From the NCBI GenBank assembly GCA_016124575.1, contig WGNM01000004.1, positions 32,080-96,079 on the forward strand: a stretch of 64,000 bases of DNA, in the 5' to 3' direction. The translations under genes and the position numbers were made by a program. Within the stretch, counting starts at the first letter, position 1; every line of letters begins with the position of its first letter. This DNA is from Cryomorphaceae bacterium. Lineage in GTDB: Bacteria; Bacteroidota; Bacteroidia; Flavobacteriales_D; Sanyastnellaceae. Below, in pieces: positions 26,346 to 35,823 of this stretch. The notes under the pieces were generated by a model that had not been told where the DNA came from, ran no database searches, and saw only the letters and a program-made list of their open reading frames with translations.

Positions 26346-28777
26346 ACATACTCGTGCTAACATATTGGAGTTATAAGGAACCCCTGGTTCATGCAGCCAC
26401 CATTGGGTACATCAAAGAAATACGCAAATACATTGGCGTTGAGGGGCAGATATACCTCTTAACCATGGAGAAAGAAGCCCTGCAATTATCGTCCACAGAG
26501 CGCCAAACAGCCGATAAAATGCTCGCCGAACACGGAATAGAACTGATAACTAAGAAATACCACTATTTCGGATTTCAAGCAGCACTTGCATGGATTAAGA
26601 ACCTGCTTTGGCTAACAATCTTTTGCCGAAAAAAGAAAATCGACATCATACATGCACGGGGCAGCACAGCCGGACTGACGGCACACATCTTATCGCGATT
26701 GACAAAGAAAAAATTCGTTGTCGACGGATTTGAGCCCCATGCAGATTCCATGGTAGAAAACGGCACATGGAAAAAAGGGTCGCTATCATTCCGCATTTTG
26801 CATTGGTCAGAAAAGCAACAAGCGCGAAATGCTGCAGCCGTATTAGCGATGACCGAAAACATGGCCGATTACTCAGCAGAGGCCTATGGATACATTCCAG
26901 GGAATTTTTTCGTCAGGCCCGGATGTGTTGATTTAAGTGTTTTCAACGAGCACGTATCCGACATACGCGCGTCACTCGGGTTAACAGGAAAGCTCGTCTG
27001 CGTGTATGCCGGCAAGCTTGGCGGCATCTACTTAAAAGAAGAAGTCTTCGCCTTTTATTCAGCCTGTTACGAGCGATTTGGCGATCAATTCAGAGCCTTG
27101 CTTTTGAGTGACCACTCAGATAGCGAAGTGGAGCTACTTGCCAAAAACCACCACTTACCAGCTGGCCTCGTGATACATAAGCACGTGTTGCACTCAGACG
27201 TTCCGAAATATCTTGCATCAGCCGATTTTGCCTTAAACCCAGTGAAGCCCGTTCCTTCAAAAAAATACTGCACATCTATTAAAGATGGGGAATATTGGGC
27301 GATGGGACTACCTGTGGTAATAACACCGAACATTTCAAGCGATTCAGACCTCATAGAACGAGAGGAAATAGGGGTTATTTGGGACGGGTATGATCGCGAT
27401 ACGATGCAATCCGTTTTAGACAGACTTGAAACTGTTTTATCGAAAGACCGCAGCGCCTTGCAGGCCAAGATTCGGAGAATCGCATTGGAGCGTCGAGATT
27501 TAAAAATAGCCTCAGAGAATTACCGCCTCTTGTATGGCGAAAACGGACTGCTTCAGAAAGAGAGCAAACAATTTTTAGCCCTCATCTACAACAGTTTGCG
27601 AGACCCCCTATTTCAAAACCTCGTTTATTCGTACCTCGACAAGCAATTGGAAGAGCATCCCAACTACCGATTGAACCTCGTGACCTTTGAGCAAGATAAA
27701 TATGCATTTACTCCTGAAGAGCAACAAAGGCACAAAATCCATTTGACCAGCAAGCGCATATATTGGCGACCAGTGAAGTACCACAGCGGCAATTTCAAAC
27801 TCATTAAAAAAGTGCTTGATTTGACGAACGCCTTTTTAACAGCGACCAAAATCATACTTAGAAAACGACAAAATCTTGTTGTTTCCTTTGCGAATACCTC
27901 AGCAGTAATATCGCATTTTGTAGCACAATTCTTCCGAACACCACTATTGATATATTCATACGAGCCACACAGCGATTTTCTAAAAGAGTTTGGAATTTGG
28001 TCAACAAACAGCATTACATACCAAATCATGCATCGCTTGGAGTGGAGAGTTGGTCGGAAAGCAGCATATGTCCTTACAGGAACCCGACACATGGTAGAAG
28101 CCTTAAAGGGAAAGACAAAAGGGCTCGTTTTCCGAGCGCCATCCAGCGCTGATGATCGTGTTTTTTACTTCGACAACCTTGCACGGCAGGAAATACGGGA
28201 GAAATACAATCTAAAGAACCGAAAAGTCATCGTTTACGTCGGCAAGTTCGGAGGCATCTATTACCGATCTGAAATCATTGGCTTTTTCGCTGCATTGCGT
28301 GCCCTCGACCCTGCTTACTTCTTATTTATCGTCAGTCCACAAGACCACCAAGAACTCACTACCATGTGTGGCGAAGGCGGCTTGAATACCGAAGACTACT
28401 GCATCACAGAAACGGCATCACAAGCCGAAATACGAGGCTTTAATTCTGCTGCCGACATAGGTTTAACCGCAGTACCCCCCTATCCCAGTCAGCGTTTTCG
28501 TTCACCGGTAAAAGTTGGTGAATACTTGATGTGTGGATTGCCATACATCACCATGCGTGGCGTTTCAGAAGACGACGAAGTTGCCGAGAAAAACAACGTC
28601 GGCATTGTTTTGTCTGCTTTGGATGCAGCACAAGCCGACGAAGCACATGATAAAATGCGAGAATTGTTTCAAGAAGACACCCATGCCTTGAGGAAACGAT
28701 GCAGAGATGTTGGGATAGAGTACCGCGGAAAACACCACGTAGATCAACTTTTTGATCGCTTACTGAGTGAAGTATAG
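26342..28777 (+). CDS. Tandem double glycosyltransferase (two GT4-like units in one chain)
   Basis: An 811-residue protein made of two homologous units with a fixed 410-residue offset. EPHADSMVENGTW at residue 131 matches EPHSDFLKEFGIW at 541, and GKLGGIYLKEEV at 224 matches GKFGGIYYRSEI at 634. Both units then keep a donor-site region (TSIKDGEYWAMGLPVV; SPVKVGEYLMCGLPYI) with a conserved GEY. Each unit is the size of a complete GT-B enzyme, so this is probably a duplicated and fused transferase adding two sugars or acting twice. The frame is intact and overlaps the previous gene by ATGA. It is the last gene of the operon; its stop lies 1 nt from the convergent gene. Confidence 0.85.
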   Translation: MNILVLTYWSYKEPLVHAATIGYIKEIRKYIGVEGQIYLLTMEKEALQLSSTERQTADKMLAEHGIELITKKYHYFGFQAALAWIKNLLWLTIFCRKKKIDIIHARGSTAGLTAHILSRLTKKKFVVDGFEPHADSMVENGTWKKGSLSFRILHWSEKQQARNAAAVLAMTENMADYSAEAYGYIPGNFFVRPGCVDLSVFNEHVSDIRASLGLTGKLVCVYAGKLGGIYLKEEVFAFYSACYERFGDQFRALLLSDHSDSEVELLAKNHHLPAGLVIHKHVLHSDVPKYLASADFALNPVKPVPSKKYCTSIKDGEYWAMGLPVVITPNISSDSDLIEREEIGVIWDGYDRDTMQSVLDRLETVLSKDRSALQAKIRRIALERRDLKIASENYRLLYGENGLLQKESKQFLALIYNSLRDPLFQNLVYSYLDKQLEEHPNYRLNLVTFEQDKYAFTPEEQQRHKIHLTSKRIYWRPVKYHSGNFKLIKKVLDLTNAFLTATKIILRKRQNLVVSFANTSAVISHFVAQFFRTPLLIYSYEPHSDFLKEFGIWSTNSITYQIMHRLEWRVGRKAAYVLTGTRHMVEALKGKTKGLVFRAPSSADDRVFYFDNLARQEIREKYNLKNRKVIVYVGKFGGIYYRSEIIGFFAALRALDPAYFLFIVSPQDHQELTTMCGEGGLNTEDYCITETASQAEIRGFNSAADIGLTAVPPYPSQRFRSPVKVGEYLMCGLPYITMRGVSEDDEVAEKNNVGIVLSALDAAQADEAHDKMRELFQEDTHALRKRCRDVGIEYRGKHHVDQLFDRLLSEV

Positions 28778-28778
28778 C

Positions 28779-29264
28779 CTACTTATTCATCCCTTTCAGG
28801 TCGATAGATTCAGAAAAGTCAACCGGCACTTTTCGCTTCACCAAAAGCGCCTTACCAGTCACAAAGCCCTTTGCTTGAAAGTCGGCTTTGTTTGCAAACA
28901 GCAGCGATAACAGGTTATCAAGGAAACTTCCCTTCATGTCTTCGTAGTTGCCGCGCAACACCAATTTACGCGAGTTCACTGATTTTGAAGGGAGCTTCAC
29001 CTTTTCTGTGAGCATGACCTTTCCCATTTCCTTTTGGTTCACGAACACATCAATATCTGATTGAGTTAGCGTAACAGCGTACCAGTTTGGATTTTTGATG
29101 CGCAGCGTTATCTCAGCTTCAACAAGGTCTTTGTTAAATTTCGTAATGTTAACATCCTCTACATCGAGCACTTCGACATCCTTGTAGAATTTACAAGACA
29201 CCATTGTCGACATCACCAAGAAGAGCATTGCCAAGCGGCTGATGCGTGTAACTAAAGATTTCAT
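28779..29264 (-). CDS. LEA type 2 (LEA14-like) lipoprotein
   Basis: A 161-residue predicted lipoprotein; the signal region ends MSTMVSC with Cys near residue 24. The mature part resembles LEA14/WHy domains: DVNITKFNKDLVEAEITLRIKNPN, a motif of small beta sandwiches with an NPN turn, then KVKLPSKSVNSRKLVLRG. Members in bacteria are linked to stress tolerance or envelope functions, but their activity is not defined. It lies 43 nt downstream of the dipeptidase gene on the same strand and may share its transcript. Confidence 0.8.
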   Translation of the reverse strand: MKSLVTRISRLAMLFLVMSTMVSCKFYKDVEVLDVEDVNITKFNKDLVEAEITLRIKNPNWYAVTLTQSDIDVFVNQKEMGKVMLTEKVKLPSKSVNSRKLVLRGNYEDMKGSFLDNLLSLLFANKADFQAKGFVTGKALLVKRKVPVDFSESIDLKGMNK

Positions 29265-29307
29265 GACATTTGAATTTAAGGTCAGCAGACAAATACCTTG
29301 CCGTTGG

Positions 29308-30684
29308 TTATTCTGAAAAATGCTTGAAGAACCCAGGGATGGTTTCGATTCCTTTTAAGTAATTGAAAACCCCATAATGTTCATTTGGTGAATGAATCGC
29401 GTCTGAATCGAGACCGAAACCCATCAGTACTGTTTTCAAACCCAGAATAGCTTCAAAAGCAGCAACAATTGGGATAGAACCACCGCTGCGAACAGGAATT
29501 GGTTTCTTGCCATACGTTTCCTCCATTGCTTTTGACGCTGCCAAATAAGCCAGGCTATCGGTAGGCGTTACAGCAGCTTCACCGCCATGATGAGGGGTTA
29601 CTTTTACCTTAACACTTGGCGGTGCGATGCGTGTGAAGTGATCTACAAACAACTTCGTGATGGTTTCTGATTTTTGATTTGGCACCAAGCGCATGCTAAT
29701 TTTCGCAAAAGCTTTCGATGCGACAACCGTTTTGGCGCCCTCACCAATGTATCCACCCCAAATTCCGTTTACATCGAGCGTTGGCCGAATCGACACCCTT
29801 TCAGGCGGGGTGTATCCACGTTCACCTTCTACCGCCCCAATACCTATGCTCTGTTTGAAACGCTCTTCACTGAAAGGAGCCTTCGCCATTTCAGCGCGTT
29901 CTTCGGCAGAGAGTTCAGTCACATCATCGTAGAAGCCAGGAATTGTAATGTGCTGATTTTCATCTTTCAAAGAAGCAATCATTTCACATAAAATATTGAT
30001 CGGGTTCGGCGCTGAGCCACCGTATAACCCACTGTGAAGGTCGCGGTTCGGCCCCATCACTTCAACTTCCAAATAGCTTAACCCACGCAATCCCGACGTT
30101 ATTGAAGGCGTATCATTGGCCAAAATACCCGTGTCAGACACCAAAACAACATCCGCTGAAAGCTTCGACTTGTATTTTTCTAAAAATCCTTCAAGATTTA
30201 CCGACCCAACCTCTTCTTCACCTTCAATGATAAACTTCACATTGCACGGCAGCGAGTTGGTTTTCATCATGTATTCGAACGCCTTTACATGCATAAAAAA
30301 CTGTCCCTTATCATCGCACGCGCCGCGGGCAAAAATGGCACCCTCCGGGTGGATGGTAGTCGATTTTATCACCGGTTCAAACGGCGGACTGTCCCACAAA
30401 TCGATGGGGTCAGCAGGTTGGACATCATAATGTCCGTAAACTAAAATTGTCTTTTTATTGGGATCAATGATTTTCTCTCCAAATACGATCGGAAAACCGT
30501 CTGTTTCTATCAATTCAGTATTATCAGCGCCAGCTTTCTCGAGAGCCTCGCGCGTAACTTCCGCCATGCGGCGTACATCTTTTGCATACGCAGGATCAGC
30601 ACTTACAGATGGAATGCGCAGAATGTCAAGCAATTCGTTTAAAAGCGTGTCTTTATTTTCGGTGATATAAGCCTTAATATTCAT
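29308..30684 (-). CDS. M20 family dipeptidase
   Basis: A 458-residue cytosolic metallopeptidase of the M20 (PepV/CNDP-like) group. Metal and catalytic residues appear in VYGHYDVQPAD (His, Asp), ARGACDDKGQ (Asp bridging metals), IEGEEEVGS (general-base Glu-Glu), SDTG, and the late HSPNEH. The dimerisation lid is at about residues 200-330. It should cleave dipeptides and related small peptides. Two adjacent ATG codons (30687 and 30684) are possible starts; an upstream in-frame start at 30735 would precede the predicted promoter. There is no signal peptide. Confidence 0.92.
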   Translation of the reverse strand: MNIKAYITENKDTLLNELLDILRIPSVSADPAYAKDVRRMAEVTREALEKAGADNTELIETDGFPIVFGEKIIDPNKKTILVYGHYDVQPADPIDLWDSPPFEPVIKSTTIHPEGAIFARGACDDKGQFFMHVKAFEYMMKTNSLPCNVKFIIEGEEEVGSVNLEGFLEKYKSKLSADVVLVSDTGILANDTPSITSGLRGLSYLEVEVMGPNRDLHSGLYGGSAPNPINILCEMIASLKDENQHITIPGFYDDVTELSAEERAEMAKAPFSEERFKQSIGIGAVEGERGYTPPERVSIRPTLDVNGIWGGYIGEGAKTVVASKAFAKISMRLVPNQKSETITKLFVDHFTRIAPPSVKVKVTPHHGGEAAVTPTDSLAYLAASKAMEETYGKKPIPVRSGGSIPIVAAFEAILGLKTVLMGFGLDSDAIHSPNEHYGVFNYLKGIETIPGFFKHFSE

Positions 30685-30702
30685 CATAAAACATTTAAGT
30701 CC

Positions 30703-30730
30703 GAAAGGTACAGAAATGCACTGAGAGCAA
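30703..30730 (-). promoter_or_regulatory. Candidate promoter of the dipeptidase gene (TTG-N17-TACCTTTC)
   Basis: On the minus strand TTG (30730-30728), 17 nt and TACCTTTC (30710-30703) match the consensus except for the last base. The predicted transcript starts about 10 nt before the ATG pair at 30684-30687. Confidence 0.45.
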
Positions 30731-30804
30731 CCCATTCAACGCAACTATTCGGAGAACCAATAATTTAACTTCAAATAAAGGGTGGTGAAACCGCAGAAGA
30801 AACG

Positions 30805-30812
30805 TACTTTTG
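30805..30812 (+). promoter_or_regulatory. Predicted -7 box of typA (TACTTTTG)
   Basis: A full TAnnTTTG match followed by C, ending 19 nt before the typA ATG. The -33 position holds GGTGGTG in place of TTG. Confidence 0.6.
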
Positions 30813-30831
30813 CGCCCGATTTTCAGAACAA

Positions 30832-32610
30832 ATGACATCAATAAGAAACATCGCGATTATCGCGCACGTTGACCACGGCAAGACTACCTTGGTAGATAAG
30901 ATCATTCAGGAATGTAAAGTTTTTGATGACCGCAAAGACAAAACCGAGTTGATACTAGACAACAACGACTTGGAGCGTGAGCGCGGAATCACCATTCTTT
31001 CAAAGAACGTTTCGGTATCTTACAAAGACGTTAAGATCAACATTCTCGACACCCCTGGTCACGCCGACTTTGGTGGAGAAGTAGAACGCGTATTGAAAAT
31101 GGCCGACGGCGTATTGTTGCTTGTTGATGCCTTTGAAGGACCAATGCCACAGACCCGTTTCGTATTGTCGAAAGCGCTAGAACTGGGCTTGAAGCCAATT
31201 GTTGTCGTTAACAAAGTAGACAAAGAAAACTGCCGTCCGGACGAAGTTCAGGAAGCCGTTTTTGAATTGATGTTCAACCTCGACGCTACAGAAGACCAGC
31301 TTGATTTCACGACCCTTTACGGTTCGAGTAAGCACGGATGGATGAGCACTGACTGGCGCAATCAAACCGACACAGTAACGCCACTTTTGGACGCTGTAAT
31401 CGAGCACATCCCGGAAGCACCTTTTCGTGAAGGAGCTTTGCAGATGCAAATCACATCACTCGACCACTCTCCATTTACAGGAAGGATAGCAATTGGACGC
31501 GTTTACCGCGGAACAATAAACGAAGGAGATCAAATTGCCCTGATTCGCAAAGATGGCGCCCCTCTTAAACCACGGGTCAAAGAACTATATGTTTTTGAAG
31601 GTTTAGGTCGTGCGAAAGTAAAAAGCGTGCGCAGTGGTGACTTGTGTGCTGTTGTAGGCCTTGAAGGATTCGACATTGGCGACACCATCACCGACTTGGT
31701 AGAGCAAGAAGCATTGCCACGCATTTCAGTTGATGAGCCAACAATGAGTATGTTGTTCACCATCAACACCTCTCCTTTCTTCGGTAAAGAAGGAAAGTAC
31801 GTTACCTCACGTCAGTTGCGTGATCGTTTGTACAAAGAGATCGAGAAAAACCTTGCCTTGCGCATAGAAGACACAAACAGTGAAGATACCTTTAACGTTT
31901 ACGGACGGGGCATTCTTCACTTGTCGATATTGGTTGAAACCATGCGTCGCGAAGGCTACGAGCTGCAGCTCGGAAAGCCACAAGTGCTTGAGAAAGAAAT
32001 CGATGGCAAGCGCAGCGAGCCGTTTGAAACACTTGTTATAGACATACCTCAATCAACAGCTGGTAAAGCAATTGAGCTAGTAACGCAAAGAAAAGGAGAG
32101 TTGTTGGTAATGGAGCCAAAAGGCGACTTGCAACACCTTGAATTCAACATCCCATCACGCGGCATCATCGGATTGCGTAGCAACCTATTGACAGCTAGCC
32201 AGGGTGAAGCCGTTATTACCCACCGCCTTACCGGTTACGGTCCTTGGAAAGGAGAAATAGGTGATCGCAGAAAAGGAGCCATGGTATCTATGGAAACAGG
32301 TCAAGCTTTGGCTTACGCCATCGACCGTTTGCAAGACCGTGGGACATTCTTTATTGATCCAGGTGAGGAAGTATACAAAGGACAGGTAGTTGGAGAAAAT
32401 AGTCGTGAAAGCGATATGGAAGTGAACGTTATCAAAGGTAAGAAGCAATCGAACGTACGTGCATCAGGTGCTGATGACGCTGTGAAAATTGCTCCAAAAG
32501 TCCAATTCTCGCTTGAAGAATCGATGGAATACCTTGGTGACGATGAATATCTTGAGGTAACACCACTTTCATTGCGCATGCGTAAAGCACCGCATTTGTG
32601 GAAGAAATGA
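30832..32610 (+). CDS. typA: Translational GTPase TypA/BipA
   Basis: A 592-residue ribosome-associated GTPase of the EF-G family, involved in ribosome assembly and stress adaptation. The G domain shows AHVDHGKTT (residues 11-19), [19 protein letters not shown] and NKVDK. EF-G-like domains II, III and V follow, with the BipA-specific C-terminal domain ([24 protein letters not shown], then the [17 protein letters not shown] segment). Length is typical (about 600). It has its own promoter and a modest terminator; its neighbours are functionally unrelated. Confidence 0.97.
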   Translation: MTSIRNIAIIAHVDHGKTTLVDKIIQECKVFDDRKDKTELILDNNDLERERGITILSKNVSVSYKDVKINILDTPGHADFGGEVERVLKMADGVLLLVDAFEGPMPQTRFVLSKALELGLKPIVVVNKVDKENCRPDEVQEAVFELMFNLDATEDQLDFTTLYGSSKHGWMSTDWRNQTDTVTPLLDAVIEHIPEAPFREGALQMQITSLDHSPFTGRIAIGRVYRGTINEGDQIALIRKDGAPLKPRVKELYVFEGLGRAKVKSVRSGDLCAVVGLEGFDIGDTITDLVEQEALPRISVDEPTMSMLFTINTSPFFGKEGKYVTSRQLRDRLYKEIEKNLALRIEDTNSEDTFNVYGRGILHLSILVETMRREGYELQLGKPQVLEKEIDGKRSEPFETLVIDIPQSTAGKAIELVTQRKGELLVMEPKGDLQHLEFNIPSRGIIGLRSNLLTASQGEAVITHRLTGYGPWKGEIGDRRKGAMVSMETGQALAYAIDRLQDRGTFFIDPGEEVYKGQVVGENSRESDMEVNVIKGKKQSNVRASGADDAVKIAPKVQFSLEESMEYLGDDEYLEVTPLSLRMRKAPHLWKK

Positions 32611-32640
32611 TGACCATTTAAGTCATCTTTCCCCTTCTTT
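32609..32640 (+). terminator. Probable terminator of typA
   Basis: GATGAC / GTCATC (32609-32614 and 32622-32627) with a 7-nt loop, starting within the stop codon and followed by TTTCCCCTTCTTT. The stem is short and the T-run interrupted, so strength is uncertain. Confidence 0.45.
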
Positions 32641-32668
32641 TTGCATCTTCGGGACGTAAATCTGGTGT

Positions 32669-33838
32669 ATGGCGGTTTCGTTTGAAAACACAGAGGTAGC
32701 TTTTGCGCACAAGTCTAATTACGACTTAAAAAAGGCGTATTGGCTCTTCAAACTTGTTGGAAATCCGTTTCTGGTGAAGTTCGGAAAGGTATCGGTATCG
32801 GTGGCATTGAAATTGGGCTTGCCGATTGGTTGGGCCATGCGCAAAAACATATTCGCCCAATTTTGTGGTGGAGAAACAATCGCCGAATGTGCCAACACTA
32901 CTAAGATACTTGACGGCCTGGGTGTAGGAACCATCCTCGACTACAGCGTAGAAGGAAAAGAAAGCGAAGCGGAGTTCGACCACACTGCCGACGAAATTTT
33001 CGCCACCATTCAAACAGCCAAAGGCAACGCGAATATCCCATTTTGTGTCTTCAAAGTCACCGGTGTTGCCCGACATGCATTGCTTGAAAAGGTAAATCTA
33101 GGCTCTTCGTTGTCGGCCCAGGAAAAAGACGAATTCACCCGCGTGAAATCACGTGTTAACAGACTTTGTAAAGCCGCATTTGAGGCCAACACGCCTATTT
33201 TTATCGACGCTGAAGAATCGTGGATTCAAGATACCATCGACCAATTGGCTGAAGGCATGATGGCGCTTTACAACACCAATAGAGCGATCATTTACAACAC
33301 AGCGCAACTGTATCGACACGATCGATTGGCTTATATAGAAGCTGCGCACGACCGCGCCTCAAACGGCGGATATTACTTCGGCGTAAAATTGGTACGTGGG
33401 GCATACATGGAGAAAGAGCGCAACCGCGCCGAAGAGATGGACTACCCCTCACCAATTCAAGCAACAAAAGAAGATACCGATCGCGACTTCAATGCAGCAC
33501 TCGTTTATTGTATAACCAACATTGATCGCATCGCCATTTGCGCAGGAACGCACAATGAAGCATCATCGGAACTGTTGACACGACTTATCGACGAAAAAGG
33601 GATTGACCATCAAGACCCTCGCGTATATGCCGCTCAGCTATTTGGAATGAGCGACCACTTGAGTTTTAACTTAAGTCACGGCGGATACCGCGTTGCGAAA
33701 TATGTCCCATACGGACCAATCAGAGAAGTGATTCCATATTTGATTCGCAGAGCGGAAGAAAACACTTCAGTAAAAGGACAAACAGGCCGTGAATTGGGAT
33801 TGATCATCAAAGAATTGAAGCGTCGCAGGGTGGCTTAA
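32669..33838 (+). CDS. Proline dehydrogenase (stand-alone PutA-like PRODH domain)
   Basis: A 389-residue FAD enzyme oxidising L-proline to pyrroline-5-carboxylate and passing electrons to the quinone pool. PRODH barrel motifs are visible: IFIDAEESWIQDTI, YFGVKLVRGAYMEKER, ICAGTHNEAS, QLFGMSDHLSF and the closing YVPYGPIREVIPYLIRRAEEN. It is the single-domain form; a P5C dehydrogenase gene is not nearby. The stop overlaps the convergent cytochrome gene stop (TTAA). A weak CATCTTCG element at 32644-32651 may be part of its promoter. Confidence 0.93.
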   Translation: MAVSFENTEVAFAHKSNYDLKKAYWLFKLVGNPFLVKFGKVSVSVALKLGLPIGWAMRKNIFAQFCGGETIAECANTTKILDGLGVGTILDYSVEGKESEAEFDHTADEIFATIQTAKGNANIPFCVFKVTGVARHALLEKVNLGSSLSAQEKDEFTRVKSRVNRLCKAAFEANTPIFIDAEESWIQDTIDQLAEGMMALYNTNRAIIYNTAQLYRHDRLAYIEAAHDRASNGGYYFGVKLVRGAYMEKERNRAEEMDYPSPIQATKEDTDRDFNAALVYCITNIDRIAICAGTHNEASSELLTRLIDEKGIDHQDPRVYAAQLFGMSDHLSFNLSHGGYRVAKYVPYGPIREVIPYLIRRAEENTSVKGQTGRELGLIIKELKRRRVA

Positions 33839-35766
33839 AGACGCAGAATCTTTTCCACCTTTGTCTCCATCCCATCGTTGATCTGCACGTAGTAGACGCC
33901 TTTTATACTTGGCAGAGCAATCTCCCCATTGTTCTGCATTCTTTCTACCACGATCAATTTACCTTGTCCGTTATACACCCTCACCTCACCCCCATTCTTC
34001 AATCCGGAGATGCTCAACTTACCATTCAGACAAGGATTCGGGCCCACTTTAATCGATGACACTGTTGTTTCAGTAACATCGTTCAAAAAGTCAGCGGTGC
34101 CTTCCCAAACCAATACAGGCGATTGATCGGCAGCTTCAAACATCGCTTTGAACGTGTTGATTTCATCGGCCTCTAACGCGAACATCTCTTCCATCCACTT
34201 TGGTGGTAAACTTTGGTAAAACACCCGAACTGTTGCCGTGTACAAACCATCGGCATTGGGGAGTTGTACACGGAACTGCAAATTATCGGTTCCTGAACCT
34301 TCAATGCCGCCAAGGAAGTTAAAATTGTTATCATTCAGCACCCGTCCAGCTATCTTCGTAGTATCTCCTGTGAAATGACTGCTCGAATAACCAAGCGGCA
34401 CCAACCGATTGTCTTTCAGCGGATAGTAGGCATGTTCCAACACCGTTGTCGGCTGGTCATTCACATCGGCCATCACCATCTCGTAAATCTGTACTTCGTC
34501 TTCATTTCGAATCACATCGTAATGCGGTTCATAATCGGCATCACGCCCGATGATGTTGTTGTCTTCATCCAGTCCGCCGCTTCTGAACACCTCATTTCCA
34601 AATTCATCTGTCACAACCATCTCTACTGTCAACAATCTACTCGGATAACCACTCGGGAATTTATGTCCGGCCAAGTTCGTAAGTCCCAAATCAAACACCG
34701 CAGAATCTTGCTGTACCCCGGAGAAAATAAACGAAGCTTCTAAAGATTGCATTTGCAGCTGATCGATTGTCCGTTGGATAACCATATCATAATTGGCCTC
34801 GCTAGCGCTGATGTCCAATGCTTCAATGTTCTCCTTCATCAACTTCAGCATCGTCGCATTGCCCCCAACGAAATGGTGTTTTTTGAAGGGCTGCGGAAAA
34901 AGCCAATTCGGTGTAGGAGAAATGATGGCACCGCCCTCAACTTCGGGCATGTGGCACGACTGACATTCCGTACCTTGTTCGTCGTATACAGAGTTAAGCC
35001 ATTCATGGTAAGTAGCTTGTTCAAAAAAGGTCGACCCAACAGCTTGTTGATTGTAGTCGTATGTCTGTGTGAATAAGCTATGGCAACCAGCACACAATTC
35101 ACTTTCACCCATGTGCGCGCTATAAACGGGTGAAAAGTCAGTTTGAGCGATCATAGGCCCCGACCATGGATTCGGGAAGTTACCATATGCAACCTGATTT
35201 GTGCTGTATAACTGTTGTCCGTTCTCGGCAACTTCACCTTGCGCATCTTCTATTCCATGACAACCCATGCACCCCACGCCGTCTTGACCTAGCGCATCGC
35301 CAGCAAGCATCTGCATCGAATAAAAATCGCCCGCATTGGTCATATGAAACTCCTTGTTTCCTTGCGGAGCATGGCATCCCGTGCAAGTGTTTTCAATAGC
35401 CTCCTCGTGCATGGGCAACGACAGCACCTCATGTTTCACCTTCGCCTTCCAAAACGGATCTTTTGCACTGTTGGCCATCATGGTGGCCCTCCAATCGTTC
35501 ACTGGAGAAACATCTAGTCCGCTGGCATCTACCAACGACAATCCGTTTGGGTCTGTATCATGACAAGCAACACAATTTCCTGACCCCGTGAAATACTGAC
35601 CAACAGAGGTAGTAAGTATGCCCGATCTCAAAACAGAACCTGATATTGAACCGTGGTATTTTCCTTCTGCAGGAACAAAGCCGAAAGAGATAAAAATCAC
35701 CCCAGCGATTAAAACAAATGCAACAATTGCAGGATTCTTTCGGTTATTTCGTTGCTTAAGGCTCAT
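33835..35766 (-). CDS. Five-heme cytochrome c with type IX sorting (type A) domain
   Basis: The start at 35766 (MSLKQRNN) gives 643 residues; an alternative ATG at 35784 lies within the predicted promoter. A signal anchor is at residues 13-32. Five CxxCH heme sites follow at about 62 (CVACH), 126 (CTGCH), 165 (CMGCH), 226 (CAGCH) and 266 (CQSCH), as in cytochrome c554-like proteins. Residues 300-560 are beta-rich without heme motifs. The last 80 residues form a type A sorting domain (VGPNPCLNGKLSI, VRVYNGQGK), so the hemes should be displayed outside the outer membrane. It is divergent from a PQQ-type dehydrogenase gene with the same sorting domain. Confidence 0.87.
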   Translation of the reverse strand: MSLKQRNNRKNPAIVAFVLIAGVIFISFGFVPAEGKYHGSISGSVLRSGILTTSVGQYFTGSGNCVACHDTDPNGLSLVDASGLDVSPVNDWRATMMANSAKDPFWKAKVKHEVLSLPMHEEAIENTCTGCHAPQGNKEFHMTNAGDFYSMQMLAGDALGQDGVGCMGCHGIEDAQGEVAENGQQLYSTNQVAYGNFPNPWSGPMIAQTDFSPVYSAHMGESELCAGCHSLFTQTYDYNQQAVGSTFFEQATYHEWLNSVYDEQGTECQSCHMPEVEGGAIISPTPNWLFPQPFKKHHFVGGNATMLKLMKENIEALDISASEANYDMVIQRTIDQLQMQSLEASFIFSGVQQDSAVFDLGLTNLAGHKFPSGYPSRLLTVEMVVTDEFGNEVFRSGGLDEDNNIIGRDADYEPHYDVIRNEDEVQIYEMVMADVNDQPTTVLEHAYYPLKDNRLVPLGYSSSHFTGDTTKIAGRVLNDNNFNFLGGIEGSGTDNLQFRVQLPNADGLYTATVRVFYQSLPPKWMEEMFALEADEINTFKAMFEAADQSPVLVWEGTADFLNDVTETTVSSIKVGPNPCLNGKLSISGLKNGGEVRVYNGQGKLIVVERMQNNGEIALPSIKGVYYVQINDGMETKVEKILRL

Positions 35767-35775
35767 ATCTTTGTT

Positions 35776-35807
35776 CAAAATCATCCCGCGAGCAGCGGGG
35801 ATGCCAA
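35776..35807 (-). promoter_or_regulatory. Candidate promoter of the five-heme cytochrome (TTG-N21-TGATTTTG)
   Basis: On the minus strand TTG (35807-35805), 21 nt and TGATTTTG (35783-35776) resemble the consensus with one mismatch. The spacer holds a dyad, CATCCC..GGGATG with GC-rich arms (35782-35803), that could be an operator shared with the divergent dehydrogenase gene. Confidence 0.4.
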
Positions 35808-35823
35808 TTTAGGAAGTAATTAG

